Shown here: positions 26,195 through 35,619 of the stretch, piece after piece
How the letters are laid out: each line of letters opens with the position of its first letter
Position numbering within the stretch: position 1 is the first letter of the stretch
DNA from: Pseudomonadota bacterium
GTDB taxonomy: Bacteria; Pseudomonadota; Gammaproteobacteria; Burkholderiales; Burkholderiaceae_C
Reading direction: 5' to 3'
Assembly: GCA_023442945.1 (NCBI GenBank)
Contig: JAEZWW010000005.1
Span: forward strand, 124,001-188,000
DNA: 64,000 bases
The notes under the pieces: model-generated
Database searches by the model: none
What the model was told of the DNA's origin: nothing
What the model saw: only the letters and a program-made list of their open reading frames with translations
Made by a program: the position numbers and the translations under genes

Positions 26195-27103
26195 TCAGCC
26201 CTGATGGCGCAGCGCCGCGCGCAGGCCGGCGCCGATCTCGGGCCGCTCGGCAAACGGGTCGGGCGGGTTCTGGATGGCCAGGATCGCGTCGGTGCGCGAC
26301 TTCACGTTGCCCAGCGCCTTGGGGTGGCTGTAGATGTAGAACTGGTCTTGCTCGATCGCGTCGAACACCTGCTGCGCCACCTCGGCCGCCGTCACCTTGC
26401 CGCTGGTCACGGCCTTGTCGGTCTGCGCCTGGCTGATGCGCTGCGACGCCGTCATCTCGCCCGCCGGCATACCGTCCGGGCGGTTGCGTTCGCTGTGACT
26501 GATGCCCGTGGCCACGAAGTACGGGCACAGCACGCTGGCGCTGATCTGGTCGGTGACCAGGCGCAGGTCCTGGTACAGCGTTTCGGTCAGCGCCACCACG
26601 GCGTGCTTGCTGACGTTGTAGATACCCATGTTCGGCGGCGTCAGCAGGCCGGCCATGCTGGCGGTGTTGACGATGTGGCCCTGGTACGCCGGGTTGCGGC
26701 GCGCCTCGTCCAACATCATGGGCGTGAAGCCGCGCACGCCGTTGATGACGCCCCACAGGTTGACGCCCAGCACCCATTCCCAGTCCTTGACCGTGTTCTC
26801 CCAGATCAGGCCGCCGGCGCCCACGCCCGCGTTGTTGAACACGAAGTGCGGCGCGCCAAACTCTTCCTTCACGTGCTGGGCCAGCAGGTCCATCACCGCC
26901 GGCTGGCTGACGTCGATGCGGCGCGCCAGCGTCTTGGCGCCCAGCGCCTGGATTTCCGCCTCGGCCGCGGCCAGCGCGTCGGGCTGGATGTCCACCAGCA
27001 CCACGTTCATGCCGCGCCGCGCCGCGATGCGCGCGCATTCCAGCCCGAAGCCCGAACCGGCGCCGGTCAGCACGGCGGTCTTGCCTTGGAAATCCTGAAT
27101 CAT
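26195..27103 (-). CDS. Short-chain dehydrogenase/reductase
   Basis: The 302-residue classical SDR has the cofactor loop TGAGSGFGLE, with D at the end of beta2 (VLVDIQ, favouring NAD), NNAGVG, the catalytic Ser in NTASMAG, and YNVSK (Tyr/Lys). The C-terminal ~60 residues are longer than in the basic family. The ATG at 27103 has GAGG before it; the upstream in-frame extension is unlikely. It is divergent from the LysR gene, with the regulator's likely operator in the 149 bp between (palindrome CGCATG-T-CATGCG at 27205-27217). Confidence 0.86.
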   Translation of the reverse strand: MIQDFQGKTAVLTGAGSGFGLECARIAARRGMNVVLVDIQPDALAAAEAEIQALGAKTLARRIDVSQPAVMDLLAQHVKEEFGAPHFVFNNAGVGAGGLIWENTVKDWEWVLGVNLWGVINGVRGFTPMMLDEARRNPAYQGHIVNTASMAGLLTPPNMGIYNVSKHAVVALTETLYQDLRLVTDQISASVLCPYFVATGISHSERNRPDGMPAGEMTASQRISQAQTDKAVTSGKVTAAEVAQQVFDAIEQDQFYIYSHPKALGNVKSRTDAILAIQNPPDPFAERPEIGAGLRAALRHQG

Positions 27104-27252
27104 CGATGACCTCTCATGACGGGCGGTTGCCCGGGAAGTACACAAAGGGCGCGCCAACAAAGTCGCCCTTCCAACGCCTGCATTGGAGCGCGAAACGCCG
27201 GTCCCGCATGTCATGCGCGCGACGGCGGGGCCCCTTGCGCTATTGTCCGGGC

Positions 27253-28311
27253 ATGGACCTGCGTTCGCTGCGCTACTTCATCGCCGTGCTGGAGGCGGGC
27301 AGCCTGTCGCGCGCGGCCGGCAGTCTGTTCGTCGCCCAACCGGCGCTGACGGCACAGATCAAGAAGCTTGAGGCCGAGCTGGGGGCCCAGCTGTTCGAGC
27401 GCTCCCACGCCGGCGTCACCCCCACGCCCGCAGGCCTGCAGCTTTACGACGACGCCCGCCGCCTATTGAGCGATGCAGCCGCCATGCGCGATCGCATCCA
27501 ACGTCTGCCCGAAGGGCCGGAAGGCTCGGTCACTGTGGCTGTGCCGTTTCTGCTGGCGTCACTGCTGATGGGGCCAGTGTTGGCGGCGCTGAAGCGCTCC
27601 CATCCACGCATCCGTGTGTTTGTGCTGGATGGGCTCAGCCTGACGGTGCGCAAGGCCATGCTGGAGCGCCGCGCCGACATCGGGCTGCTGGTGGACACGC
27701 CCCAGTTAGAAGGCCTGCGCTGCCGGCCGTTTGCACGCGAATCCATGTTCTTGTGTGGCCACGACACCGACGGCCAGTTGAGCCGTTTGCTGCGCCCGGT
27801 CCGGGGCGCGGCGCGAGGTGGCGCCAAGGCGCCGGCCGTCCGTGCGCAAAGCGCTATCGCCTTCGCCGCCGCCGCGGCCTTGCCGCTGGTGTTGCAGTCG
27901 CGGCGCTATTCGATCCGGCAGCACGTCGAGGACACCGCCGCCGACAACGACATCGCGCTCAACATCGTGCATGAACATGACTCCGCCCGCGTAATCCGCT
28001 CGCTCTATCTGTGTGGCGCGGGCTTCACCATCACCCCGGCCTGTGCGCTGTCGGACAACCCGTCGCGAGACACGTCCTGGGTGGTCGCGCGGGTGGTTGA
28101 TCCGGAGCTGTCACGCCAGTACACGCTGGCCACGTCCGTCACCGCGCCGGACGCGGCCACGCAGGTGGTGATCGACACCCTGACCGCGGTCGCGCGGCAG
28201 ATGATCGCCAACGGGCAATGGGCGGCGCGCTGGACTGGCGGCGCGCGGCCCAAGGCCCCGGTGACTGGCGCACCCGCGCCCCCGGCCCGGGAGCACCGGC
28301 GACTGAACTGA
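27253..28311 (+). CDS. LysR-family transcriptional regulator
   Basis: The 352-residue protein has an N-terminal LysR helix-turn-helix (MDLRSLRYFIAVLEAGSLSR, then AQPALTAQIKKLEAELGAQLF) and a periplasmic-binding-like effector domain. The effector domain carries a Gly/Ala/Arg-rich insertion (RPVRGAARGGAKAPAVRAQS) and a Pro-rich tail. It resembles the Nac/CynR-like group acting on aromatic or organic-acid catabolism. It lies between a divergent SDR and a downstream co-directional CoA ligase/dehydrogenase/Bug operon, which it probably controls. Confidence 0.87.
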   Translation: MDLRSLRYFIAVLEAGSLSRAAGSLFVAQPALTAQIKKLEAELGAQLFERSHAGVTPTPAGLQLYDDARRLLSDAAAMRDRIQRLPEGPEGSVTVAVPFLLASLLMGPVLAALKRSHPRIRVFVLDGLSLTVRKAMLERRADIGLLVDTPQLEGLRCRPFARESMFLCGHDTDGQLSRLLRPVRGAARGGAKAPAVRAQSAIAFAAAAALPLVLQSRRYSIRQHVEDTAADNDIALNIVHEHDSARVIRSLYLCGAGFTITPACALSDNPSRDTSWVVARVVDPELSRQYTLATSVTAPDAATQVVIDTLTAVARQMIANGQWAARWTGGARPKAPVTGAPAPPAREHRRLN

Positions 28312-28376
28312 CGACCAGCACCGCAAACACGGCCCGCGGTCGCAGCGCAGAGCGTCAACGCTAAGGCCATCACTTC

Positions 28377-28398
28377 TGCTGATGTCTTCGCATCAGCA
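28377..28398. promoter_or_regulatory. Dyad upstream of the CoA ligase operon
   Basis: A perfect 8-bp inverted repeat, TGCTGATG-TCTTCG-CATCAGCA, lies about 60 bp before the CoA-ligase ATG. It could be a LysR-type operator or a small hairpin. The surrounding 149-bp gap has no other clear signal. Confidence 0.45.
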
Positions 28399-28460
28399 AT
28401 CGGTATTTCTCTGATCTTCACCGTTCTGGGACAGTGCACCCACAACGCACGGAGACAGCC

Positions 28461-30041
28461 ATGAACACCCCCCAAAACAGCTCGGGCCCCACCGTCACCA
28501 ACGTCGGTGCGCTGGTCGCCAAAAGCGCGCGCCACCACGCCGCCAGCATCGCCGTACTGAGCCACGGTCGCGCGATGACATATGCAGAGCTGGAGCGCCG
28601 TTCCAACCGCCTGGCCAACGCGCTGCTGGGTTTGGGCCTCACGCGGGGCGACCGGGTTGGAATCTATTTGCCCAACTGCGCCGAAATCGTGGAGGTTGAG
28701 ATCGCCTGCTACAAGGCCGCGTTGGTCAAGGCGCCGTTCAACGTCCGCCTGTCGCCGGCCGAGGTAGGCGAGATTGCCGCCAACAGCGACGCGGCCGTCA
28801 TCGTCACCACGGCCGACTGGGCGGAAGCCATCGCGCCCCACCTGTGTGGCCCGACGCGCCCTCGCCTGCTGCTGGTCGACCACGCCGGCGACGCAGGATA
28901 CGAGGCTGCGCTGACAGCAGCCAGTGACCGGTTTGAAGCGGTGAGCGTGTGCGCAGGCGACCTGGCGGTGTTGCACTACACCTCCGGCTCGTCCGGCGTG
29001 CTGAAGGCCGCGATGCAGACCTTCGGCAACCGCCTGGCGCAGTTGCGCAAGTTTCTGGTGCGCGCCGAGGGCATGGGGCGTGGCCACATCCTCGGCCTGG
29101 TCGGCCCGATCACCCACGCGTCGGGGATGCAGCTGGTGCCGGCGCTGTGCAGCGGCGTGACGATCCGCTTGTTCGCCAGCTTTGAGCCCGAGCGCTTCAT
29201 CGCCGACATGCGCACCGACCGAGTCACCCACACCTTCATGGTGCCGACCATGATCAACATGCTGCTGGGCCAACTGGCTGGCCAGTACCGGCCCCTGCCC
29301 GACCTGCTGCGGCTGGGCTACGGCGCGGCGCCGATGGCGCCGGCGCGCATTCTGCAGGCGATGGACGTGTTCGGGCCGGTGCTGGCGCAAGGCTACGGCG
29401 CAGGCGAAACCACGTCGGGCGTGTGCGGCCTGTCGGCCGAGGACCACCTGATTGCGCGGGCCACGTGCCCGCAGCGGCTCGCATCCTGCGGACGCCCTCT
29501 GTTGGAGTGCGATGTCCAGGTGCTGGACGACACCGGCCAACCGGTGGGCATTGGCGAGATCGGTGAAATCGTGGTGGGCGGCGAAGACGTGTTCGCCGGC
29601 TACTGGCGCGCCCCCGAGCTGACGGCCGAAGTGCTGAAGCAAGGCCGCTACCACACCGGCGATCTGGCGCGCACCGACGAGGACGGCTACGTCTACATCG
29701 TTGACCGCAAGAAGGACATGGTGATCAGCGGTGGTTTTAACGTCTACCCGTCCGAGGTGGAGGCCGTTCTGTTCCAGCATGAAGCCATTCAGGAAGCCTG
29801 CGTCTTTGCGATTCCCGACGACAAGTGGGGCGAGGCCGTGGCGGCGCACGTGGTGCTCAAACCGGGCCAGGGTATTGGTGCCGAGGCGATTGATGCCTTC
29901 TGCAACGACCGGCTGGCTGGCTTCAAACGACCACGCCACATCGAATTCGTCCAGACGCTGCCCAAGAACCCCAACGGCAAGGTCATGCGCAAGTCGGTGC
30001 AGGCGCCGTACTGGGCCGGTCAATCGCGCATGGTGGCTTGA
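28461..30041 (+). CDS. Acyl-CoA synthetase (AMP-forming, class I adenylate-forming)
   Basis: The 526-residue protein has the adenylation motifs: P-loop-like YTSGSSGVLKA (canonical form YTSGTTGxPKG, here with Ser and Ala variants), GYGAGETT, YHTGDLARTDEDGYVYIVDR, and the C-terminal lysine motif NPNGKVMRK. It activates a carboxylic acid with ATP and CoA. The ATG at 28461 follows GGAGACAGCC. It is the first gene of a rightward operon with an acyl-CoA dehydrogenase and a Bug-type binding protein, suggesting uptake, activation and dehydrogenation of one acid. Which acid is not visible. Confidence 0.9.
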   Translation: MNTPQNSSGPTVTNVGALVAKSARHHAASIAVLSHGRAMTYAELERRSNRLANALLGLGLTRGDRVGIYLPNCAEIVEVEIACYKAALVKAPFNVRLSPAEVGEIAANSDAAVIVTTADWAEAIAPHLCGPTRPRLLLVDHAGDAGYEAALTAASDRFEAVSVCAGDLAVLHYTSGSSGVLKAAMQTFGNRLAQLRKFLVRAEGMGRGHILGLVGPITHASGMQLVPALCSGVTIRLFASFEPERFIADMRTDRVTHTFMVPTMINMLLGQLAGQYRPLPDLLRLGYGAAPMAPARILQAMDVFGPVLAQGYGAGETTSGVCGLSAEDHLIARATCPQRLASCGRPLLECDVQVLDDTGQPVGIGEIGEIVVGGEDVFAGYWRAPELTAEVLKQGRYHTGDLARTDEDGYVYIVDRKKDMVISGGFNVYPSEVEAVLFQHEAIQEACVFAIPDDKWGEAVAAHVVLKPGQGIGAEAIDAFCNDRLAGFKRPRHIEFVQTLPKNPNGKVMRKSVQAPYWAGQSRMVA

Positions 30042-30062
30042 AGCCGCTGCAGGAGAACCCGC

Positions 30063-31310
30063 ATGAATGCCCCCACCGCATCCGCCGATCTGGCCGATCC
30101 CGCACAAACCGCTGCCGTCAGCGCCCCCGTGTTCTCGGGGCCCTTTGAAGGCTCCGAACGCGCGGCACAACTCATCGAGGCGGTGAAAACCTTCCTGAAT
30201 GGCGAACTGGCCGATCTGGCGCGTGAGCATGGCATCGACCACGAGCACGCCGCCGACCGCGAGCTGCTGCGGCGCGTCTGGCAACGCTCGCGCGCGCTGG
30301 GCTTCTACGGCATGACGCTGCCGACGAAGATGGGCGGCCTGGGCCTGTCGACGCTGGACCACGTGTTGGTCAAGGAGGCGATTTACCGCACCGGGTCGCC
30401 GTTTGCGCCCCATGTCTTTGGCGAGTTGAGCGGGCCCCCGCGCGTGGGTGCATTGGCGCGCTCTGCCACACCGCACCAGATGGCGCAATTCATCCTGCCG
30501 GTGGCGCAGGCCGAAAAGGCCATCTGCTTCGCGCTGACAGAAGCCGGTGCCGGCTCCGACGCCGGTGCCTTGCAGACCCGCGCGGTGCGCGACGGAGACG
30601 ACTACGTGCTCACCGGGCGCAAGCGCTTCATCTCAGGCTCACCCTTCGCCGACGCCGCGGTGTTGATGGCATCGACCGCCAGCGACCCGGCGCAGCGCGA
30701 AATCTCGGCCTTCTTTGTGGACTTTGACACCCCGGGCGTGCGCGTGGAAGCCGGCTACAAAACCATGGCCGGGCAAAGCACCACGGGCGATATTGTTTTC
30801 GACGGCGCCCGCGTCCCTGCCGCCAATCTGATCGGCGAACCCGGCCGTGGCCTGGGCCTCGCCCTGGGGCGCATTTCGGTCAACCGCCTGCTGCACTGCC
30901 CAGCCATGATCGGCCTGGCCACGGTGGCGCTGCAGGACGCGCGCGACTACGCCTTGCAGCGGCGCCAGTTCGGACGCCCCATCGCGCAGTTCCAGAGCAT
31001 CCAGCACACGTTGGCCGACATGGCGACCGACTTGGCCGCCGCGCGCGCCTTGATGCTCGGCACCGCGCGGCAACTCGACGCCGGCGCCGACGGCCGCGCT
31101 GAGACGGCGATGGCCAAGCTATTCTGCTCCGAAACCGCGTTCCGCGTGGCCGACCGCGCGGTGCAGATCCATGGCGGCGAAGGCATCGTGCAAGGCCGCC
31201 GGGTGGAGTTTTTGTTCCGTCTTCTGCGCATGTACCGGGTGTTGACCGGCACCAGCGAAATCCAGAAGAACGCCATCGCCAAGGCGCTGCTGGGCGACGA
31301 ACCCACGTGA
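30063..31310 (+). CDS. Acyl-CoA dehydrogenase family protein
   Basis: The 415-residue protein contains the three ACAD domains: AEKAICFALTEAGAGSDAGA (FAD/substrate), VLTGRKRFISGS, and the C-terminal bundle with RQFGRPIAQFQSIQ, DRAVQIHGGEGI and RMYRVLTGTSEIQKN. The catalytic base is likely the acidic residue near the TGTSE motif, as in medium-chain enzymes. It uses electron-transfer flavoprotein. AGGAGA precedes the ATG. It should oxidise the CoA ester made by the preceding ligase. Confidence 0.9.
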   Translation: MNAPTASADLADPAQTAAVSAPVFSGPFEGSERAAQLIEAVKTFLNGELADLAREHGIDHEHAADRELLRRVWQRSRALGFYGMTLPTKMGGLGLSTLDHVLVKEAIYRTGSPFAPHVFGELSGPPRVGALARSATPHQMAQFILPVAQAEKAICFALTEAGAGSDAGALQTRAVRDGDDYVLTGRKRFISGSPFADAAVLMASTASDPAQREISAFFVDFDTPGVRVEAGYKTMAGQSTTGDIVFDGARVPAANLIGEPGRGLGLALGRISVNRLLHCPAMIGLATVALQDARDYALQRRQFGRPIAQFQSIQHTLADMATDLAAARALMLGTARQLDAGADGRAETAMAKLFCSETAFRVADRAVQIHGGEGIVQGRRVEFLFRLLRMYRVLTGTSEIQKNAIAKALLGDEPT

Positions 31311-31347
31311 ATCGCACGCCACGAATACCCTACAGGAGACCTGACAG

Positions 31348-32337
31348 ATGACCGCCATTTCTCGCCGCGCCCTGCTACAGGGCGCCCTCGCCTCCGCCTT
31401 GGTGCCTGCCGCCGGATTCGCCCGCGCCTCTGCCCCCAAGGACTACCCGACCCGCGCCATCAAGTGGGTGTTGCCCTACCTGGCCGGCACCGGCCCGGAC
31501 AACACGGCGCGCATCCTGGCCGATGCGGTCTCGCCTCTGCTGGGTCAGCCCGTGGTGATCGAAAACCGCGGCGGCGCCGCCGGCAACATCGGCGCGCGCA
31601 TGGTCGCCAACGCCGCGCCCGATGGCTACACCTGGATCTATTCCGCCGCGCCGATGGCAGCCAACATGCGCATGTTCAAGCAGCCCGGCTACGACGCACT
31701 GAAGGACTTCCGACACGTGATGCGCGTCGCCAGCTCGGATATCCTTCTGGTCGTCAACGCGGCCTCCGGCATCCAGACCCTGGACGAATTGCTGGCACGC
31801 CTGCGCGCCACACCGGGCCAGACGAATTACGCGTCCGGCGGCGTCGGCACGCCCTCGCACCTGGGCGTGGAGATGATGCTGATGTCCACGCACACCCAGG
31901 CGCTACACGTGCCCTACAAAGGCGCGTCGGAGATCATTAACGCGGTGCTGGGCAAGCAGGTCAGCTTTGGCATGCCGATCTTTTCTGTCGCGCTGTCGCA
32001 GATCCAGGCTGGCAAGCTGCGCGCTCTGGCCGTGGCAGGCAACCGCCGCAACCCGATGCTGCCCGATGTCCCGACGCTCGGCGAGCTGGGCGTCAAGGGG
32101 ATGGAACTGACGTCGTGGGGCGGCGTCTCGGTCCCGGCGAACACGCCGGACGATATCGTCACCCGCATCCGCGGCGCCTTCGACGCCGCGCTCAAGCAAC
32201 CCGCAGTGGTGACCCTGCTCGAAAAACAAGGCGGCCGCCTCGACATTCAGGACAGCGCGACCTACACCAAAGGCTTCACGCAGGAAATCGCGTTCACCGA
32301 AACCATGATGAAGCGGCTGGGCCTGCAACCGATCTGA
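31348..32337 (+). CDS. Bug-family (TctC-like) tripartite tricarboxylate transporter solute-binding protein
   Basis: The 329-residue protein has a signal starting MTAISRRALLQGALASALVP, with a Tat-like SRRALLQ motif. The Bug landmarks are PTRAIKWVLPYLAGTGPDN (ligand loop 1), NRGGAAGNIGARMVANAAPD (loop 2) and GGVGTPSHLGVEMM. Bug proteins bind carboxylates in the periplasm. No membrane subunits (TctA/TctB) are nearby, as is common for orphan Bug genes in Burkholderiales. It is the last gene of the operon and convergent with the AidB-like gene (18-bp gap). Confidence 0.9.
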   Translation: MTAISRRALLQGALASALVPAAGFARASAPKDYPTRAIKWVLPYLAGTGPDNTARILADAVSPLLGQPVVIENRGGAAGNIGARMVANAAPDGYTWIYSAAPMAANMRMFKQPGYDALKDFRHVMRVASSDILLVVNAASGIQTLDELLARLRATPGQTNYASGGVGTPSHLGVEMMLMSTHTQALHVPYKGASEIINAVLGKQVSFGMPIFSVALSQIQAGKLRALAVAGNRRNPMLPDVPTLGELGVKGMELTSWGGVSVPANTPDDIVTRIRGAFDAALKQPAVVTLLEKQGGRLDIQDSATYTKGFTQEIAFTETMMKRLGLQPI

Positions 32338-32355
32338 GACGCTGCGCCAACGGCC

Positions 32356-34023
32356 TCAGGTCGGTCTCGCCCGGTCGATCACGGCCTGGAAGTCGGTGCC
32401 CGCGCCCAGCGTGCCAAACACGTCGTGGCGCGTCGCCAGGCGCGAATCGCAGAAAGCGCCGACCACCGCCGCCGGCGCCGTTTGGGCCAGCAGCGCGCCC
32501 TGCACCGTCAGCGCCACGTTGCGCGCCAGGCTGCGGGCCGTGCCTTCGGTGGCCTGCACGTCCAGCAAGGTGGGCACGGCGTCGATCATGCGGTCCAGCG
32601 CGGCGTGCTGGCCGCGCGCGGGGGCCAGCTCCTGCATCAGCGCGTCCGTCACGTCGCCTTTGCGCATGGCGCGCAGCAAATCCAGCGCCATGATGTTGCC
32701 GGCGCCTTCCCAGATGCTGTTGAGCGGCATCTCGCGGTAGATGCGGGCCAGCACGCCTTCACCGCCCTCTTCCACGTAGCCGTTGCCGCCCAGGCATTCC
32801 ATGGCTTCCTGCGCGAACAGGCTGCCGCGCTTGCAGATCCAGAACTTGGCGATCGGCGTGAGCACGCGCGACAGCAGCTCTTCGCGCGCGTCGTCCTTGC
32901 GGTCAAAAGTGCGTGCCAGCCGCATGGAAAGAGCGCAAGCAGCTTCGCTTTCAATAGCAAGATCGGCCAGCACGTTCTGCATCAGCGCGTGCTCGACCAG
33001 CGGCTTGCCGAAGGCCTGGCGCTGCTGCGTGTGGTGGATGGCCTGGCTGAGCGCCTGGCGCATCAGGCCGCTGGTGCCCAAAGCGCAGTCCAGCCGCGTC
33101 ATCGTGCCCATGGCCAGGATCTGCGGCACGCCCCGGCCTTCTTCGCCGACCAGCCAGGCGCTGGCGCCGTCGAATTCGACTTCGGAGCTGGCGTTGGCCT
33201 TGTTGCCCAGCTTGTCCTTCAGGCGCTGGATGCGCAGGCCGTTGCGAGAACCGCTACCGGAGGGGCTCATCCATTCCGGCAACACGCGCGGCAGGAAGAA
33301 GCACGACAGCCCCGCCGGCGCCTGCGCCAGCACCAGAAAGGCGTCGCACATCGGCGCCGAGAAGAACCACTTGTGCCCCGTCAACCGGTAACGCGCGCCC
33401 CAGGCGTCGTCGCCATCGCGCACCGCCTGCGTCGTGTTGGCGCGCACGTCGGAACCGCCCTGCTTCTCGGTCATACCCATGCCCATGGTCACGCCGGGCT
33501 TGTCGCGCCACAGCTTCAAGGCCGGGTCGTACGCGCGCGCCGCCAGCTTGGGCGCCCAGTCGGCGTAGATGGGCGGGTTGTCACGCAGCGCCGGCGTGAC
33601 CGCGTAGGTCATCGAGATCGGGCACAGGATGGACGGCTCCAGCTCGGTGAACAGCATGAAGCCGGCCGCGCGCTGCGCGTGCGCGTGGCCCGTGGCCTGC
33701 GCTTCGGGCGCGTACGGCGTGCCGTGCAGGCCGGCCTGCGTGGCCGCGGCCATGAGCGCGTGGTAGGCGGGGTGGAATTCGACCTCGTCCACCCGGCGGC
33801 CCTGCCGGTCGTGCGTGTGCAGCTGCGGCGTGTGCACGTTGGCCAGGCGCGCCTGCTGCTGCATGGCGGCGCTGCCCGCCAGCGCGCCCAGATCCGTCAG
33901 CGCGTCGGTGCCCAGGCCCGGCGCGTTGAAGCGCAGCGCGTCCTGCAGGGCGCGGTTCGTGGTGAACAGGTTGGTGTCGGCCAGCAGCGTGGGCTGGTTG
34001 AAGACTTCGTGCGTGGTGGCCAT
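32356..34023 (-). CDS. aidB: AidB-like acyl-CoA dehydrogenase
   Basis: The 555-residue flavoprotein matches the AidB branch of ACADs along its length: VFNQPTLLADTNLF at the start, GMGMTEKQGGSDVRANTTQA, TGHKWFFSAPMCDAFLVLAQ, RLKDKLGNKANASSEVEF, and EAMECLGGNGYVEE with YREMPLNSIWEGAGNIMALD. E. coli AidB binds DNA and is linked to alkylation damage; family members elsewhere may be metabolic. In the C-terminal helical part, AIESEAACALS is encoded by the left half of the dispersed repeat, with the length of the helix unchanged relative to E. coli AidB as I recall it. No alkylation-response genes are nearby. Confidence 0.87.
   Translation of the reverse strand: MATTHEVFNQPTLLADTNLFTTNRALQDALRFNAPGLGTDALTDLGALAGSAAMQQQARLANVHTPQLHTHDRQGRRVDEVEFHPAYHALMAAATQAGLHGTPYAPEAQATGHAHAQRAAGFMLFTELEPSILCPISMTYAVTPALRDNPPIYADWAPKLAARAYDPALKLWRDKPGVTMGMGMTEKQGGSDVRANTTQAVRDGDDAWGARYRLTGHKWFFSAPMCDAFLVLAQAPAGLSCFFLPRVLPEWMSPSGSGSRNGLRIQRLKDKLGNKANASSEVEFDGASAWLVGEEGRGVPQILAMGTMTRLDCALGTSGLMRQALSQAIHHTQQRQAFGKPLVEHALMQNVLADLAIESEAACALSMRLARTFDRKDDAREELLSRVLTPIAKFWICKRGSLFAQEAMECLGGNGYVEEGGEGVLARIYREMPLNSIWEGAGNIMALDLLRAMRKGDVTDALMQELAPARGQHAALDRMIDAVPTLLDVQATEGTARSLARNVALTVQGALLAQTAPAAVVGAFCDSRLATRHDVFGTLGAGTDFQAVIDRARPT
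32930..32963 (-). repeat. Half copy of the dispersed repeat inside the aidB-like gene (copy 9)
   Basis: In gene direction it reads GCTATTGAAAGCGAAGCTG, CTTGCGCTCTTTCC, the left half of the repeat. The codons are A/T-ending (GCT ATT GAA AGC GAA GCT GCT TGC GCT CTT), unlike the G/C-ending codons on both sides. The phase is the same as in the patatin and acyl-CoA dehydrogenase copies. Confidence 0.6.
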
Positions 34024-34048
34024 GGGGACCTCCTGAGACCGGGTTTGG

Positions 34049-35065
34049 TCAGACCAGCTTGACCAGCTGCTTGCCGAAGTTCTTGCCTTTGAGCAAGCCC
34101 AGGAAAGCCTCCGGCGCGGCCTCGATGCCCTGGGCGATGGTTTCGCGCGGCTTCAGCTTGCCCTGCGCGACCAGGGTGCCCAGCTCCTGCAGCGCCTGCG
34201 GCCACACCTCCATGTGTTCGCTGACGATGAAGCCTTCGATCTTCAGGCGGTTGACCAGGATCAGGGCCGGGTTCTGCAGCGCCAGCGGCGCGCCGTCGTA
34301 GCCGGCGATCATGCCGCACACGGCGATGCGGGCGAAGGCGTTGGTGCGCAGCAGCACGGCGTCGAGGATGTAGCCGCCGACGTTCTCAAAGTACCCATCA
34401 ATGCCCTTCGGGCACGCTTCCTTCAGCGCCTTGGCCATGGCCTTGACGTCGCCGTGCTCGCGGTAGTCGATGCAGGCGTCGAAGTGCAGTTCTTCGACGG
34501 CGTACTGGCACTTTTCGGGTCCGCCGGCGATGCCGACCACGCGGCAGCCGCGCGCTTTGGCCAGCGCGGCGTAGGCACTGCCGACGGCGCCGGTGGCGGC
34601 GCTGACGACCACGGTATCACCGGCCTTGGGGTTGATGATCTGCGTCAGCCCGTACCAGGCGGTGACGCCCGGCATGCCGACGGCGCCCAGGTAGTACGAC
34701 AACGGCACGTGCGTGGTGTCGACCTTGCGCAGCAGGCCCGGCGCGTTGCCGTCGACCACGCTGTATTCCTGCCAGCCGCCCATGCCCACGACCGGGTCGC
34801 CGGCCTTGAACTTCGGGTGGCGCGATTCGACCACCTCGCCCACGGTGCCGCCCAGCATCACCTCACCCAGCGGCTGCGGTGTGGCGTAGCTCTTGCTGTC
34901 GTTCATGCGGCCGCGCATGTACGGGTCCAGACTCAGGTAGTGGTGGCGCACCAGCACCTGGCCGTCGGCCAGCGCGGGGGTGTCGCTGGTGAGCAGCTTG
35001 AAGTTGGACGCGGTGGCCTCGGCTTCAGGCCGGTTGTCCAGAACGATGTGGCGGTTACTTGGCAT
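34049..35065 (-). CDS. NADP-dependent oxidoreductase, leukotriene B4 12-hydroxydehydrogenase/CurA-like MDR
   Basis: The 338-residue medium-chain reductase lacks zinc ligands. It shows the CurA-type pattern: HHYLSLDPYMRGRMND, GGTVGEVVESRHPKFKAGDP, GMPGVTAWYGL, the nucleotide loop SAATGAVGSAYAALAKARGC, and NVGGYILDAVL. It should reduce activated double bonds (enals/enones) with NADPH. The ATG at 35065 is inside a longer frame, but only the part from here on fits the family. A repeat copy occupies its promoter side. Confidence 0.88.
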   Translation of the reverse strand: MPSNRHIVLDNRPEAEATASNFKLLTSDTPALADGQVLVRHHYLSLDPYMRGRMNDSKSYATPQPLGEVMLGGTVGEVVESRHPKFKAGDPVVGMGGWQEYSVVDGNAPGLLRKVDTTHVPLSYYLGAVGMPGVTAWYGLTQIINPKAGDTVVVSAATGAVGSAYAALAKARGCRVVGIAGGPEKCQYAVEELHFDACIDYREHGDVKAMAKALKEACPKGIDGYFENVGGYILDAVLLRTNAFARIAVCGMIAGYDGAPLALQNPALILVNRLKIEGFIVSEHMEVWPQALQELGTLVAQGKLKPRETIAQGIEAAPEAFLGLLKGKNFGKQLVKLV

Positions 35066-35076
35066 GGCGAATCCTT

Positions 35077-35140
35077 TGCTATTGATTGAGTAGCTGCCTG
35101 CGCAGGTGGTTGTAGGGCAAGAGGCCGAAAATGCTTGAAT
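35077..35140 (+). repeat. Dispersed repeat, copy 10
   Basis: It reads GCTATTGATTGAGTAGCTG, CCTGCGCAGGTGGTTGTAGG, GCAAGAGGCCGAAA, ATGCTTGAAT. It fills the gap between the thioesterase stop (10 bp away) and the oxidoreductase ATG (11 bp away), so it forms the entire leader of the latter. Confidence 0.88.
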
Positions 35141-35150
35141 CTTCCCCGGA

Positions 35151-35588
35151 TCAGTCCGTGGACAGCTTGCCCGGCTGGTCGCCTTGCGGCTCGGCCGGCG
35201 GGACGTACTTGAAGGTGCCGGTGGCGTGCGCGCACAGCTGGCCGTCGGCACCGAAGACGGAGCCTTCGACGAACGCCATCGACCGCGTGCGGTGCAGCAG
35301 CTTGCCGTGGCTGACCAGCGGCTGGCCTTCGCGCGCGATGGCGGGGCGCACAAAGCTGGTCTTCATCTCGATGGTGACGACACCCCAGCCCAGGTTGGCG
35401 CTGCGCGCGGCGGTGGCCAGGGTCACGTCCAGCAGCGTCATCAGCGCGCCGCCGTGCGTCACGCCGTGCGAATTGAAATGTTCGGGGCGCACGGCAAAGT
35501 GCAGCGTGGATTCACCGCCTTCAAAGCGCTCGAGCGTGAAACCGAGGTGGTGCACAAAGGGAATCACGGCGCCGAAGTTCAAACCCAT
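35151..35588 (-). CDS. PaaI-family hotdog thioesterase
   Basis: The 145-residue hotdog-fold protein has the PaaI-type active-site helix SHGVTHGGALMTLLDVTLA (HGG motif with the catalytic Asp) and the strand GVVTIEMKTSFVRPAI. It hydrolyses CoA thioesters, probably aromatic or short acyl. It sits in a leftward series of lipid genes downstream of an SDR. Confidence 0.85.
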   Translation of the reverse strand: MGLNFGAVIPFVHHLGFTLERFEGGESTLHFAVRPEHFNSHGVTHGGALMTLLDVTLATAARSANLGWGVVTIEMKTSFVRPAIAREGQPLVSHGKLLHRTRSMAFVEGSVFGADGQLCAHATGTFKYVPPAEPQGDQPGKLSTD

Positions 35589-35619
35589 GCGCGCGCTCCC
35601 GTCCGGTGGCCCCGCCGCA

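Noticed and set aside
28005..30488. About 827-codon minus-strand frame opposite the CoA ligase
   Set aside because: Antisense shadow; the plus-strand ligase has all adenylation motifs and a ribosome-binding site.
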